Counted from the first letter of the stretch, positions 22,714-34,294 are shown. The stretch is 64,000 bases of DNA from Aradus depressus (GCA_963662175.1 OY759218.1:24450051-24514050), one strand, 5' to 3'. Program-made: numbers and translations. Notes: generated by a model not told the origin, from the letters alone.

Positions 22714-23078
22714 GGAGCCGAGAGCTCCTGAATATGAGCAGAATGGATCTAAGAGCTATGACAGGACTGATCACAGGACACTGTTATATGAACAAACACC
22801 TACATAACATAGGCATCGCTGTGCAGGAAATGTGGCGAGGAAAATGAGACTCCGGTCCATATTCTAAGCCAATGCGGGGCACTAGAAAGCAGAAGATTTT
22901 ACTGTTTCGGGTCTACCTTAACGGAACCGAAGCAGTTAATGGAAGGAACCTGCAGAAGAATCCTGGACTTTATTAGAGATACAGGGCTGCTGTAGGGACC
23001 AACACACACAGGGCACACAATAGGCTTACTCTGGCCGCGGTGACACAATCAGCCCTCAAATAAAAAAAAAAAAAAAAA
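22714..23078 (+). mobile_element. 5'-truncated R1-like non-LTR retrotransposon with target-site duplication
   Basis: A perfect 12-bp duplication ATCTAATGTGGT (22702-22713 and 23079-23090) flanks a 365-bp insert that ends in an A run of about 17. The insert translates in part as RKCGEENETPVHILSQCGAL followed by ESRRFY, the cysteine/histidine knuckle and tail that follow RNase H in R1-like elements. The truncation and A tail are the expected products of target-primed reverse transcription. Confidence 0.85.
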
Positions 23079-23089
23079 ATCTAATGTGG

Positions 23090-23330
23090 TACAGCTGCGT
23101 TCATAAAGGGGAGAGGTTCAACCCCCTCCCCCCCCCCCCCCCCCCCCCTCCTCGGATGGATTTAGTAGATAAATTACTATTTCCATAAAATTATTAAAAA
23201 AAAAAAAAAAATTTGCTGTGTATAAACTACTTGCGATTTGCTTTTTAAAAAAAGAACCTAGAACTGAAGAAGTATTTCCAGCATCAACTATCGCAAGTAT
23301 TATCTTTACTACTGCTAAATATTGCAAGCA
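23090..23330. other. Long C run and A-rich unassigned DNA
   Basis: A C run of about 20 at 23127-23148 within a pyrimidine-rich stretch, then an A run near 23192-23211. Nothing else recognised. Confidence 0.5.
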
Positions 23331-23507
23331 CCAATCTTTTTCTTCTCCTCTCGTAGTTGAATAGGAACATGTCCAAGAACCGTTTGAAAGGCCGTCGCTT
23401 AATATTCATCAGGCCCTCAGCATCAGTATTGATCAAATCTTAGAAGATGCTCGACGTTAGCATTTTGTGTAAAATATAAAGTAAAACTATTTTCACTGAA
23501 ACTATTA

Positions 23508-23945
23508 CTTACCCAGCTTTACCAAGTATAGGGGAAGTTATGTAATCGGTCAGAAATTCGATGCGGAATTTTCAACGGAATTTAATGTTTTCCAACCTCC
23601 TGATCTGAAAAATGTTCAAAAATTCAAAAAAAAAATCCTGTATGTGTGCCTGTGAACACGATAACTCCCAATAGAATGAATGTATCAGCACGAAATTTTA
23701 TATGTGCACCAGAACCCTCGGCCAAATGGGAGAGGGGATTAGGGGAGAAGCTTAACTCAAAAACTCTAATAACTGCCGATGTAATGAATGTTTCGACACA
23801 AAATTTAGTATGAGAATTCAGAAGCCACTGTGTAAGTCAAATATTGAGTTTTAGCCCAAGCGGCCGTTTGGTTTTGAAGGGAGAGCGAAAACGTAATTGA
23901 TAAATTCGTGCTGGGGAAGTACAAAGCCGGTGACTTATCGACAAT
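23508..23945 (-). repeat. Family A copy, reverse
   Basis: Begins with CAGCTTTACCAAGTATAGGG and GAAGTTATGTAATCGGTCAG, contains CGATAACTCCCAATAGAATG and a module, and ends with GCTGGGGAAGTACAAAGCCG and GTGACTTATCGAC. Confidence 0.75.
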
Positions 23946-24204
23946 TTTTTTTTTTTTCTGGGCACAAATACAGTTAGACCTCTGTAAATCGGGTGAACCG
24001 CTCCCCAGCTAGATGGCAGAAGGATTCAAAGGTGGTGGAATGGCATAAAAAAGAAAAGACCCAGTTCTTGTAAATCGTTACTAAAACTTAACTCTTAATT
24101 CTAATTAATAGGTATAGACAACAAAACAACAATGGTAAATGGGAACATAAGATATGGGGTACAAGAGACAACCAGTTAGGAAAAGTTTCATTACACAAGT
24201 CTAA

Positions 24205-24895
24205 GGCCAACCTCACATAAGGCAATTCCGAAGCGACGCGACTGATACTCAAGTATCAGCCATTTGAGTTGCCTGCGGGTATGATACCCGTAGGAAACGT
24301 TTCTCACACTGAGGATACTGTGCAGCGACTAGGATCTCTTCAGTCTCCATCTAGCCGTGGCGAGAAGCTGAGTTGTTCACCATGTCAAGTGAAGATTCTT
24401 CAAGTGATGAAGATGTTGTGTCTTATATTATTATTATTATTATTATTATTATAGAAAAAGGAAAATCCGAAGATTATGGCGCCATCCTTACATCGAAAGG
24501 AATGTTAACTGCAGATTATTTGTTGGTGCTAAAGTGCTGGAAAAGTCGGATTCCAAGTTGGTAGCATTCTACCGAATGAAGAAAGAATCATTCCTACACT
24601 TGATTGGCATTGTTTCTCCATCCATAAGACAGAGGAACACACAAATGCGGGAATGTGTGAGTGCAGAAGAGTGTGTTCACTAGCCATTGCGAGGCGACGC
24701 AGGAGACTCAAGGGACGGGCGACCTTCCTAGCAGGTCGCTTGAGACTGGTAGGATACGGGTAGGATACGCGTCTCCTGGGAGTGGCGTCGTTTATGTCTC
24801 CCCACCACTCAACATAGGAAGTGACTTCTAAGATACCCTCAAGATACTTGAGTATCAGTCGCATCGCTTCGGAATTGCCTAATGTGAGGTTGGCC
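24205..24895 (+). mobile_element. PIF/Harbinger-like element, internally deleted
   Basis: Terminal inverted repeats GGCCAACCTCACATAAGGCA and the inverse (TGTGAGGTTGGCC) extend some 50 bp. They are flanked by TAA on both sides (24202-24204, 24896-24898), the typical TWA target. Between 24540 and 24680 the + strand encodes FYRMKKESFLHLIGIVSPSI, then RQRNTQMRECVSAEE, a conserved N-terminal block of HARBI1-like nucleases. The catalytic domain is missing. An (ATT)n run lies at 24427-24453. Confidence 0.8.
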
Positions 24896-25577
24896 TAACA
24901 ATCACCATTATGTGACCGGAGACTTCTACTTTGATTTAGACACACAATTATATCCAAATATACACCCCCAATCTCCCAAGAAGGTTAAAGAGAGTTTGGC
25001 ACAGATATCTACTGTAATGAAGTGATGCTATAAGGGTGCCATCGCTGTGTGTTTTTCCTCTCTGAAGCCTTCGTGTAATTTTTATTTATATAGATATATA
25101 TGTTATATATAGGACTTGGTATCTTCAGACTTAAAACATTTAAATGCCATCCTGAGCGCCCTGCATTGTATCCCCTGGTCGCATTTGTAAACTATTTGAC
25201 TTTGAAACATGTAATTTGGCAATATATTCATCACGTGTACAACTAACGACAAAAAAGTCTCATCAAAATGGTTTGAGTGGCTTCTGAAACTGTGGCTGAT
25301 ACAGAATTTTTGAAGTGAAACTTCTTTAGCGAGACTAGTGAATCGGAATGACCTCGACATAAAAAATCAAACATGAAACGCTAAGGAGAGGGGGTAGAGT
25401 AGCGCCTGCGTACAAATCAACTACAAGTTTAAGTCGGTGTCGATGCATCAGCTGTTGTGTGTTACGTGTTTGTGCGTTAAATAACCTACCTTTTTGGGGG
25501 CCTTATCCTTTTGGGGGGAGCCCCCTGGCTTCTATGGGCGAGCTTGGGCAGTAACCCCCAGGAATTTTCCATCAGTT

Positions 25578-26547
25578 GAATTTTTTTTTTTTTTTTATCT
25601 TCATAATGTTGGTCGCAACTGTTACCGTGACGCAACAACCAGCTACCAAGAGGACTTCATTGAATGTGGATGACTTGATTGGCGTGAGAGAGGAAGGCCA
25701 CCCAGCGGTAGCTCCTCAGGGCGAAATTTAAAACAATGAATATTACTGTTATTATCAATGAATGGGGATTTTATGATTTTGTTTCAAGAAGTGGGGGGTT
25801 GTAATTTGGGATTATATTAAGTCACGGTTCCACCTCCTCTTCAATCTCCTGGGAGGATTGTGTGGCAAGTGTGGTGAAGAAAGTGAGTGGATGTATGGAT
25901 TTGGGTGTGAATGCAATTTGTTGTGGAAACGTCTGTAAAGGTCCTGAATTGTGTCGTGTACTGTGTTTATCATGTGGTCATTGTGAAGTGTTCTGTGGGC
26001 ATTGTGTAATGAGTCTGAGTGTCTTTGACTGGAAAACCTGGGTACGTTTCAGGTTAGATATTTTAGCCGAACCGTAGATTTGTGAGCCATACATCCAGAG
26101 TGGCTTTAGTAGAAACGTGTAGCAGTTACGCTTTTGTGTTAAAGGTAATTTTGAATGTCTGTGCAGAAGAGAATAAAGCATTTTAAATAGTTTGTTTAGT
26201 GTATTACGTAGGAGGCTTGTATGTGGGTTCCATGTCAGTCGTCTGTCCAGAGTAAGTCCCAAATATCTTACTGTGTTAGTCTGAGGGAGGGGCTTGTTGT
26301 AGATAAAAACGGCGGGACATGTATCTCGTCTTAATGTAAATGTTATATGTTGTGATTTGTTCGTGTTGAGTTTAATTTTCCAAATGTTGCACCAGTTCTC
26401 AATTTGAGTAACATGGTGTTGTAATGTGAACGAGGCATGTATGGAAGATTCAGCAGCAGCTAAGATGGCAGTGTCATCGGCGTATGTAGCTGTCAAGGTA
26501 TGTGGTGACGTGGGCATGTCTGAGGTCAGTGGCGTATATAGGAACAA
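25578..26547 (-). mobile_element. Jockey-like non-LTR retrotransposon fragment (RT C-terminal half)
   Basis: A minus-strand frame (26547 to 25978, 189 codons) contains the reverse transcriptase active-site box ATYADDTAILA, then KTNKSQHITFT-like palm residues and the RYLGLTLDRRLTW thumb motif. After a frame shift near 25985-26010 the tail continues as LHNDHMINTVHDTIQDLYRR and ends with NPPRRLKRRWNRDLI and a stop near 25820. A 3' untranslated part and an A tail (a T run at about 25579-25596) follow. The 5' part, with the endonuclease, is missing. The left break abuts a hAT-like end at 26526. Confidence 0.85.
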
Positions 26548-27215
26548 ATTTCGGGGGGGGGGGGGGGGGGGGGGGGCACCAGGCCGATTTTATAAGGAAA
26601 AAAAAAACTATCACCTTGTATTACCAGAGGTAACATCGGTAGCAGGATTGGCGGTCCCAGAGGGACTTGTACCAGAAAAATTAAATTTTATTGTTTTTGT
26701 TTTTAACTTTTTTAATTTAATTTGAAGCTTTTTTAAAAAATAAACTAGCTAAGTATATCAGTTATGTAGTTATTTGTAAGTATTTGATAAAGACCAAAGA
26801 ACTGTTTTTATGGGGGTTAAGAAATAAAGTAAGTTTTTACGACAGACAAAAGTCAATATATAATTATAATATTTTGAATTAGGTATAATATTTTTGAGTT
26901 ATAAAAAATAAGTGAATATATCAAATAAAAAAATGGTTTCCTTTAGCTTGTTTCCTTTACAAAACAAAGTCCAGGTTTCTTGGGACACCTGCAAACTTAT
27001 ACAGAACGTCTTCTGACGAAGTATCTGTGTGCTAAATATGATTGTAGGATGAGGTAGTAGTTGAATTCTAGCACAAATACTTGTAGGGGAAACATTGAGA
27101 GGGTAGGGAACTGTTATGGCGCGAGGCACTTGACCGGTTTTACATATAATGCAAGATAAGGATGCGCCCAGTGAGGTGAGCCTATGTGAGAGTGACCCCC
27201 CTTGCCTACGCCAAG
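26526..27215. mobile_element. hAT-like element candidate with G/C-run ends
   Basis: The left end CAGTGGCGTATATAGG, followed by a G run of about 20, resembles the CAGTGGCGTAGC and CAGGGGCGTAGG ends of the two verified hAT elements here. A possible right end TTGCCTACGCCA with C-rich sequence lies near 27205-27240. No 8-bp duplication was found and no coding frame is recognised, so the limits are uncertain. Confidence 0.35.
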
Positions 27216-27783
27216 GGCCTCCTCCCCTCCCCCCTCCCCCCATCTAGGTCGATATGGTCGTGGCTGCGCACTGGTCAGTCATGTGCCGGCCGGCCACCTG
27301 TCATGTATCTAACCAGGTTCAGCTCCACCCAAGGTACCTCCCTCCTCCCGCCCTATCTTCTAATTGTCATGTATTGTTGTTACATCTTTTGAATACAACG
27401 TCAACAGGAATATTAATAATGACTGCATTACGGTGGTTGCCAACCTTCTTGGATTGCCCTTTGGTAACTCATCTAGAATGAGTTAGGGTCAAAGGTTTTA
27501 ATTACAAAATTTAATTTGCTATTTCTAACTGTTAAATTCAGTATAGGTGAAAAAAACGAATCAACTCTTGTGGGCGGAAAAATGAATGAGAAAATGAAAA
27601 TTTAAACCTTGTTTTCTTTATTTTTGGCGTTCGGTGGTTGGGAATGAGTGTTTACTATATGTAAAAAATACTTATGAGATTAAAATATGCAACTTAATAT
27701 TATGAATAATGTTGTGGCATGAAGCAATAGAGTATTAATATAAGATGACACACAAGGATGGTAATAAATACGTTACCACATGA

Positions 27784-27966
27784 TGGTGGCGTAGGCAGAA
27801 ATTTGTTTCGGGGTGTCAATTAAATGAAGAGAGGAAAATGTTTCATTTTCCGAAAAATAATATTCTACTATGGGGAAGAAGTATCGCTTCTTTTGAACAG
27901 AAAAGATAAGAATGTTGACTTTTGGAGAGGGGGCTGCCTCTTGTTTCTGCCTATGCCAGTGTCACA
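27784..27966. mobile_element. Short hAT-type MITE candidate
   Basis: GGTGGCGTAGGCAGAAATTT at the left is mirrored by TTTCTGCCTATGCCAGTG at the right. The flanks CCACATGA and TCACATTA agree at six of eight bases, which would fit an aged 8-bp duplication. Confidence 0.5.
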
Positions 27967-28142
27967 TTAACGTAAAATTGTATATAACACTTTACGAGCC
28001 CGAAGAAAAACCTTCCTACGAGTATTACAGCACCTTAGAGGTTTACTGTATTAATTATCCTATTTTAAAATAACATTCAAGTACCAAGTGTCTTAATATC
28101 TAATGCCCTATTGTTCTCAATGCTTCTGTTTGGCTTGCTACC

Positions 28143-28571
28143 TAATTAAATGGTCTGGAAAACAAGTATCACCTAATTACATAGTCTGACAAACAAGTAC
28201 CATCTAATTAAATGGCCTGAAAGACAAGTACCACATAATTAAATGGTCTGACAAACAAGTACAATCGAATTAAATGACCTGAAAGACAAGTACCACATAA
28301 TTAAATGGTCTGAAAAACAAGTACCATGTAATTAAATGGTCTGAAAGACAAATATCACCTAGTTAAATAGTCTGAAAGACCAGAGCCACCTAATTAGATG
28401 GTCTAAAAGACAAGTAGCAACTAGTTAAATACTCTGAGAGACAAGTGCCACCTAATTAGATGGTAGGAAGACAAGTAGCACCTTGTTAAATAGTCTGAGA
28501 GACAAGTTCTACCTAATTAGATGTTACGAAGATAAGTAGCACCTAGTTAAATAGTCTGAAAGACAAATAGG
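28143..28571. repeat. Minisatellite, 31-bp period, about 14 copies
   Basis: Units of the type TAATTAAATGGTCTGAAAGA-CAAGTACCACC. In the right half two unit variants alternate (TAATTAGATGG and TAGTTAAATAG), giving a 62-bp higher-order period. Confidence 0.85.
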
Positions 28572-28889
28572 GGAGACCTGGGATACATTGGAAATGCTCG
28601 AATTTCACGATCTACGATCTATACTGAGTTGCCACTACGCTGGGCAAATGTAAGCCTAGTTTACAAAGACGAGCTAGTATAGTAGCTTTCCTACTCTACT
28701 CTACCATATTTGGTGTAGTCACACACCGTGCCGAGGACAGTACCCACGACTAACCCACTCAGACTGCCTCCACCCGAACACCATACATATTTGTCGGTAC
28801 ATCTCAGATTTTTTTTATTTTCCTTTTTATATTGAGAGAGCTGGTATGTACACCTAGGGACCTAAGCATCCAACGCTCTTATTATTTCC

Positions 28890-29118
28890 CTGTTAGCTCT
28901 ACTATGAGAAGGCTAAATTTTGCTTACCCAGGTTTTAATTACCTAAGTTAGAGGTCTTTAACGAGTATCTGACATCGCACAGGCTCCGGGGACCATCACT
29001 TAACGTCCCATCCGAAGGACGGCGTGCTCAAGGTTTTTACCTCCCAGATAAAAAAAAACTAAAGGTTCCGTGTTTCGAACCCGCGATCTTAAGCTACCAC
29101 TGAGCTACCGGCGCCCTC
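28890..29118 (-). mobile_element. SINE-1 copy
   Basis: Minus-strand copy with a fairly intact tRNA-like head: the inverse of TAGCTCAGTGG at about 29097-29107 and of GGTTCGAAACACGG near 29070. The body runs back to GTTAGCTCTACTATGAGA. The tail is missing. Confidence 0.75.
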
Positions 29119-29580
29119 TTATTTCTATAATAATTATAGACGATATTAGGATTATTATAGACGGCGGGGGAGGGGAATACTAAAAGGTAGGTTACTAAGA
29201 AGATGGCTCATATCGGAAGTGATCTGAGGGGCAGCCGGAGGAGGCAATAAATATAGAGAAATGGGGCGTAATCAACCATTGAGGGGACCTACCTGGGAGT
29301 GAAGACATTTTGGGGTCGAGACTCCATGAACTTAATGAACCAATTAATACACAGTAAGTTTCATTCAGTTTCAAATAATGAATTAGAGGCTGTAAATATA
29401 TCCATTTATTTATTCCTGATCAACTTACGAAAAGTTACATAAAATTTACATAGATCTACAGACAAAAAAATATATAAATAAATGTTTAAATGAAATATTA
29501 AGTAGGTAATAAAATAAAATGATAGATAAAATACTTTTTTGAACACTTATATTGTCTAATTCCACAAACATATACTTAAA

Positions 29581-29614
29581 TGTGTACCGGTTTCGGCTTA
29601 CGCCGTCGTTCAAC
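29581..29614 (-). ncRNA. Hammerhead-like motif 3' of Penelope-like remnant
   Basis: The minus strand reads TTGAACGA, a stem CGGC-GTAA-GCCG, then AAACCGGTACAC. The GAAA box is followed by the palindrome ACCGGT, the expected very short stem III of Penelope-type hammerheads. It lies 3' of the Penelope-like coding remnant in the same orientation, where such ribozymes are known. The CUGANGA box has one extra base. Confidence 0.5.
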
Positions 29615-29671
29615 AATAATTCAGATATTTGGCAGGCATACATATTTATATTAACCTAAGAGTACCTGAGG

Positions 29672-29905
29672 TGAAAGGGTCCCGATTGCCCTGTGTATAC
29701 CCAACTGCACGTTTCACATTTGAGTAGGTAAACACCACTCCGGTCCTCTATTTTTATTCTGTCCTTTGCCTTGTTTAAATGTTGATTGATTGTATTGATA
29801 GTTTTAAACCCTACTTTGAAACCTTCTTTCTTGATCGTGTTACTAATTTGTTCAGAAATATGCCCGTAATAAGGTAGACTAACCCAAACTCCCTCTTTGT
29901 TAAAC
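29672..29905 (-). pseudogene. Penelope-like element remnant (RT to GIY-YIG junction)
   Basis: One minus-strand frame reads SLPYYGHISEQISNTIKK, then an INTINQHLNKAKD piece, then GVYLLKCETCSWVYTGQSG. In Penelope-like elements the region after reverse transcriptase has this SLPY-type motif. It leads into the GIY-YIG endonuclease, whose first strand is the (G/V)Y..C..C...Y(I/T)GQ(T/S)G motif. Only the start of the endonuclease remains. The piece is bounded by an inverted repeat (29653-29679 and 29927-29953). Confidence 0.65.
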
Positions 29906-30076
29906 TCCCTCTTTGTTAAACTCCCCCTTTCACCTCAGGTACTCCTAGGTTAATAGGCAAAAAATGTATTCGGACATTGAAATATTAAGTTCTCCTGCGG
30001 TAGCTCAACTCGGGACTAATGAGTGGGTCTGTTATTATCATTAATCTATAATTATATTAATAATCATATGGATATA

Positions 30077-30425
30077 GGTTAGGTTAGGTTTTATGACTCA
30101 TGCCCGGGCTTTAACTACGAGGTCATATCGCCTACTACCAGAGCCCTCTTTCGTCACTCTGGTGGACATGAGCCCGACTCTACTGTGGGAGTCCTAAATT
30201 TTTCCTACCCTAAATTTTTATTCATCCAGGGTAGGGGTCTTTAACGAGTACCTGACATCGTACAGGCTCGGGACCATCGCTTAACGTCTCATCCGAAGGA
30301 CGGCGTGCTTACGTTTATTTTACCTCCCAGATAAAATAAACTAAGGGCCTCGGTCGGGCTACGAACCCACGACCTTGAGCTCAGAAGTCAAGCACGCATA
30401 CCACTGAGCTACCGGCGCCCTCTCC
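30077..30425 (-). mobile_element. SINE-1, full-length, with target-site duplication
   Basis: Complete minus-strand copy. The head, read on the minus strand from 30420, has GCGCCGGTAGCTCAGTGG (A box) and GTGGGTTCGTAGCCCGAC (B box). The body and tail follow, ending in AACCTAACCTAACC. A 10-bp duplication TATGGATATA flanks it (30067-30076 and 30426-30435). This is the reference copy for the family in this window. Confidence 0.9.
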
Positions 30426-30599
30426 TATGGATATATATTAATTATTAATAATCTTGTGATTCCATAAAACTAATCTCAATATAAAGTTCAACAAATTTAC
30501 ATATTTCGTCTTCAGACCAGCTCATTTTGTCACAGAGCAAGCGTGCACTCGCAAGTCCAACAGCTCAAAATAGATTGCGCAGTCAAGTAAGAAAATCGT

Positions 30600-31440
30600 C
30601 GGTGAATCACTGGGAATGAACTTCCCCAGAACGAAATAATCAATTTACTTTCTCTCCCCCTCAAAAGCCATTCGACCGTTTGCGCTAATAATCAATAGTT
30701 GACTTATATAGGGGCCTGTAAATTCTCATACTAAATTTTCGATGCATACATTACATCAGCAGTTATTAAGATTCTTGAGTTCACAATATCTTCCTTCCCT
30801 TCGGCCGATTCCGCTGAAAATTAATCAATATGTAAATTCAAAACCAAATAAGGACGATACCTATCCTTTTCCAAAAAATCGACAGAAGGGAAGGGGGAAA
30901 TCAGAGTAGGATTTTAAGGAAAATTAATAGGTGTCGTCCTTATTAGGGGTAGAATCCCACTCTTAATTTTGTTTTGTTTAAATTGAAAATGAATAGGTGT
31001 TTCATCTTCTTGGGATTCTAGATACAGTACGAACCTTGCTTAACGAGCACCTCTCATAACGAGTAATTCGCATAACGAGCAAAACAAATTGTAAAAAAAT
31101 TATTCGCGACGTTTCGCATTACGAGTGACGAAGAAAGTCCCGGATTGTGTGCATGCTACCATCAGTCTTTGTTTAAAACTTGTCCCTTTTGCATCTTAGT
31201 GTCGCTTATGATCACACATTTTTCGAGTAATGAGTATTTTTTTCGGCATTATCGTATTTTACATTATAATTTATGTATATGGGAAAAATTGTTTCGCTTA
31301 ACGAATGTTTAGCGTTACGATTCTGGAACGAATTATGCTCGTTAAGCTATGTTCCACTGCATATAAAATGTATCGTTGCATTTAGTCTATCAGGAGTTGT
31401 GTTCACAGACAACAGACAGACAGGAAATATTTTTCTTTAG
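30600..31440 (+). repeat. Family A copy, forward, split by a Tigger-like MITE
   Basis: Starts with GTCGGTGAATCACTGGGAAT and CTTCCCCAGAACG, carries modules up to about 31020, is interrupted by the MITE at 31026-31358, and resumes with TATCAGGAGTTGTGTTCACA and GACAGACAGG. Confidence 0.7.
31026..31358. mobile_element. pogo/Tigger-like MITE, 333 bp
   Basis: Ends CAGTACGAACCTTGCTTAAC and the inverse (GTTAAGCTATGTTCCACTG) form imperfect terminal inverted repeats. A TA flanks the left end. The internal repeats TAACGAGCA and ATAACGAGTAATTCGCATAA mark the family. No coding frame. Confidence 0.65.
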
Positions 31441-31449
31441 AAGAAGGAA

Positions 31450-32960
31450 AAAGTCGTCAATGAGTGACCGGCTATGTACATCCCCAGCAGGAATTATAAA
31501 TTATGTTTCCGCTCTCCCTCCAAAGCCACCGACCGTTTGGGCTAAAACACAATATCTGGCTTACATAGTGTATTCTGAATCTTGATACTGTTATATCTGA
31601 TACTGATAAATTTTGTGTCGATACATTCATTGCATCGGCAGTTATTAGTTATTTGAGACGACCCCCTCTCTGATCCCCTCTTTCTTTCGACCGATTTCGC
31701 AGAAAATTAATAGATACTATCCATATGTGGTTTTGAATTTAAATATGAAATTTCATGTCGATAATTACGTCGCCAGTTATTGGGATTATTGAGTTGAGCC
31801 CCTCGCTGATCCTCCCTTTTCCTTCAGCTGATTTCGCTGAAAATTAATAGATGTCCTCCTTTTAGGGCTTTGAATTTACATATGAAATTACGTTTCATCA
31901 CATTCATTATGACAGTTATTAGAGTTTTTGTTATTATCTTCACTGGACACACAAACTTTTTTTTTCATTTTTGAACAAAAGGTCAGAAAATATGAAAATC
32001 CGTTGAAAACTCATAGCTGGGTAAATAAAAGAAATGTGGGTGAATCTCCGCTTCCCGCTTCCTCCGCTCATCCCCCTTCTACCTTCGGTCGATTTCGCGA
32101 AATGTAAATAGGTGCCATCCTTATGGAATTATGAATTTAAATAAAAAGTTTCATGTCGATAGGTGTTGTCTTTAGAGGGTTCTGGATTCACAAATGTCGA
32201 TGTATTCATTCTAGCGGGAGTTATCTTGTTCACAGACACATAGACAGATTTTTGACGTGAAAACGTCTATTCGCTCGTGATAGCCAGTCAAACTTTCTTG
32301 TGTTACAAAGTACCGTCAGATTTCAATCGATAATAACTACGAGACAAATAATGCGATAACAACGGTTGAGGTCACAATGGATAGAGCATGTCTGTACGTG
32401 TTTGTTTTGCCTGTGACATTATCGGGCTAGTGTGGGCGCCGGTGGATGATTGTTGCGAATTAGAGTTGTGTAAAATTAGAAATTAGTGTAGCGTGATAAC
32501 GCGTCTAGATAGGACGTTGATTCGGGTGTCATTGTAAAGAGCTTGAGGAGAACTACTAGGAATCAACGTGAAACAATAAAAATATTGGCCGAAATATATG
32601 TAAAAATTGGTATTAAATTAAAAATTGCAAAAAAATTAAAGATGTCGTCTCATATGAATCGTAAATATGCGTGGAATTATAGAGAACGCAAATCAGAGGA
32701 AAGCTCGCATCAAAAGGAATTTAAAAAACTTAAAAAGTCTAGTGCCGAGCAAATGTAAGAGCTACGGCAGCATCGAAAAGAAAATGAAAAATGATTTTAT
32801 CCCGATGTTTTCACTGAAAATCTACGGCGTGGACTTTGACTACGCCTTAATGTTTTTTTTTTTTCGTTTGTATCCTAGAAATCGGAAAACTCTGCATCGA
32901 ATTTTTGACGGATTTTATAACTTCCCGTATACTTCGTATAACGGGGGTAGTAAAAAATGA
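31450..32960 (+). repeat. Family A copy, forward, with ~600 bp cargo
   Basis: Begins with GTCGTCAATGAGTGACCGGC and closes at about 32955 with CGTATAACGGGGGTAGTAAA. It carries several modules (for example ATCGGCAGTTATTAG at 31637). In the terminal segment, between CAGACAGATTTTT and the final T run, about 600 bp of unrelated sequence (32252-32855) is inserted. The same insert is in the reverse copy at 39195-40440. Confidence 0.7.
32530..32860 (+). CDS. Short basic ORF in the family A cargo, copy 1
   Basis: A frame from about 32543 reads MRRTTRNQRETIKILAEIYV, then KIGIKLKIAKKLKMSSHMNR and KYAWNYRERKSEESSHQKEF, to a stop at 32756. It is about 71 residues, very rich in Lys, Arg and Glu. The reverse copy at 39663-39908 keeps the same frame further (81 residues), with mostly conservative changes. 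I do not recognise the family. Similar basic (R/K)Y...YR.RK motifs occur at the N-termini of some transposon proteins, so it may be the start of a lost longer protein. Confidence 0.35.
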
Positions 32961-33339
32961 GGTTTCTAGCAGCTCAAGTTGTTGGGGCTATGTGGACGAG
33001 GAACCCTAAAAGTCAGTCCAATTTCTATGAAATGTTAGCATGTGGAATAACAAAAAAGTTTAGTTGAATGGCTGTTGAGTTGTTGCTTTTCCAATACCTC
33101 ATATTGTCCATTCTCAGGTTTACTTCCTGTCTTCAATCTTGTGTCTTCTATGTCCCTGTGATCTCCCAAGAGAGCCCTTTTCGATCAATATCCCATCGCT
33201 ACTGCTCTAGTACATACTTAATCTGATATAGCTATTGTTGGTACCGGATACCGAAGGCGACGGTAGCTCAAAGATAGCGTACTTGCCTACTTTATCTCAG
33301 CGACCTCATAGACCACTACTAGTATAAAAGCCACGACCT

Positions 33340-33985
33340 CCCCGATGAAAGATGTATACCACCTGTTAACATCCTGTCCGATATACTCCCCCATTAGAAG
33401 CCACTTCCTGCCTCAGTGTCAGTACAGACCGATCCAACTTTCATACATTACTCCTGGCCCATATTAAGAATGATATCTCAAATATTTTCTATTATTCAAT
33501 CAGCGCTCTGAAACTTAGATCATTCATTGTTAATGAATAATGTATTCAACTTCCATATTGTATTGTTATTCAATACCTACATCCCCACTCCATATTTACT
33601 CTCTTTGTTACATTATTATTATTAATTTGTAATTACTTATTTTATTTATATTTTTTTAAATTTATTTATGTTATTTATTTTTTTTCTTCTCTCTTTAATA
33701 CTACACTTCATTTTATTTATTTATTTATTTTTTCTTAATCAATTATTACTTTTGTTTATTTCTCTATTCTAAATTCATATTAATTTCGTTTATATATTTT
33801 GCACTTTATTCTTCTTATAGCTTTGTACCTATTTAACAAAATTAATATAATGTTTATTTTTATTTGATTATTCGCTGATCAATCTATAATTTTGAAAATG
33901 ATGTTAATAATGTTATTGTAATGGTCATAGACTCAATTGTATAGGGGTGATCCCTTTAAACAATAAAAATTATTATTATTACCTG
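33340..33985 (+). mobile_element. Non-LTR element 3' region ending in (ATT)n
   Basis: TAGAAGCCACTTCCTGCCTC, GGCCCATATTAAGAATGATA and ACTTAGATCATTCATTGTTA are followed by an AT-rich 3' region closing with CAATAAAAATTATTATTATT. A partial second copy of the first 270 bp is at 34295-34560. The (ATT)n end is typical of several non-LTR clades. The coding tail is too decayed to place. Confidence 0.5.
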
Positions 33986-34230
33986 GGAGGTAAAAAAAAA
34001 TATACAAACAGCAACCCGTCCTTCGGGAGGTTAAGCGGTGGTCACAAGCCTGTACGTGTTCAGGTACTCGTTAAAGATCCCTTCTGGTAAATAAACCAGG
34101 GTAGGCAAAATTTCGAACTGCAGCAGTATAAATGGGCTCTTGTCACCAGAGCAACGAAATAGCGCTCTGAAAGCAGATGATATGATCTCTTAGTAAAAAC
34201 TAGGGTACGAGTTACAATAACCCAATAACA
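33985..34230 (+). mobile_element. SINE-1 copy, head missing
   Basis: Body and tail on the + strand: GTCCTTCGGGAGGTTAAGCG, CAAGCCTGTACGTGTTCAGG, TACTCGTTAAAGATCC and GTCACCAGAGCAACGAAATA. Confidence 0.7.
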
Positions 34231-34294
34231 AATCCTATCGAGCCATTAAAGAGAGAAATTAGTTTGTAGTTTTTATGAAAACAAGTACTGACTT

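Noticed and set aside
25978..26725. Plus-strand frames opposite the Jockey fragment
   Set aside because: They are the antisense of a recognisable reverse transcriptase frame.
26899..27481. Three overlapping open frames around 27 kb
   Set aside because: Low-complexity Pro/Gly-rich products at a C-rich transposon end, with no conserved motif.
28143..28571. CRISPR array
   Set aside because: The 31-bp units are contiguous with no unique spacers, and the context is an animal genome.
32905..32945. loxP-like sequence in family A ends (ACTTCGTATA)
   Set aside because: Only one half-site-like stretch occurs, with no 13-bp inverted partner or 8-bp spacer. A coincidence of short sequence.
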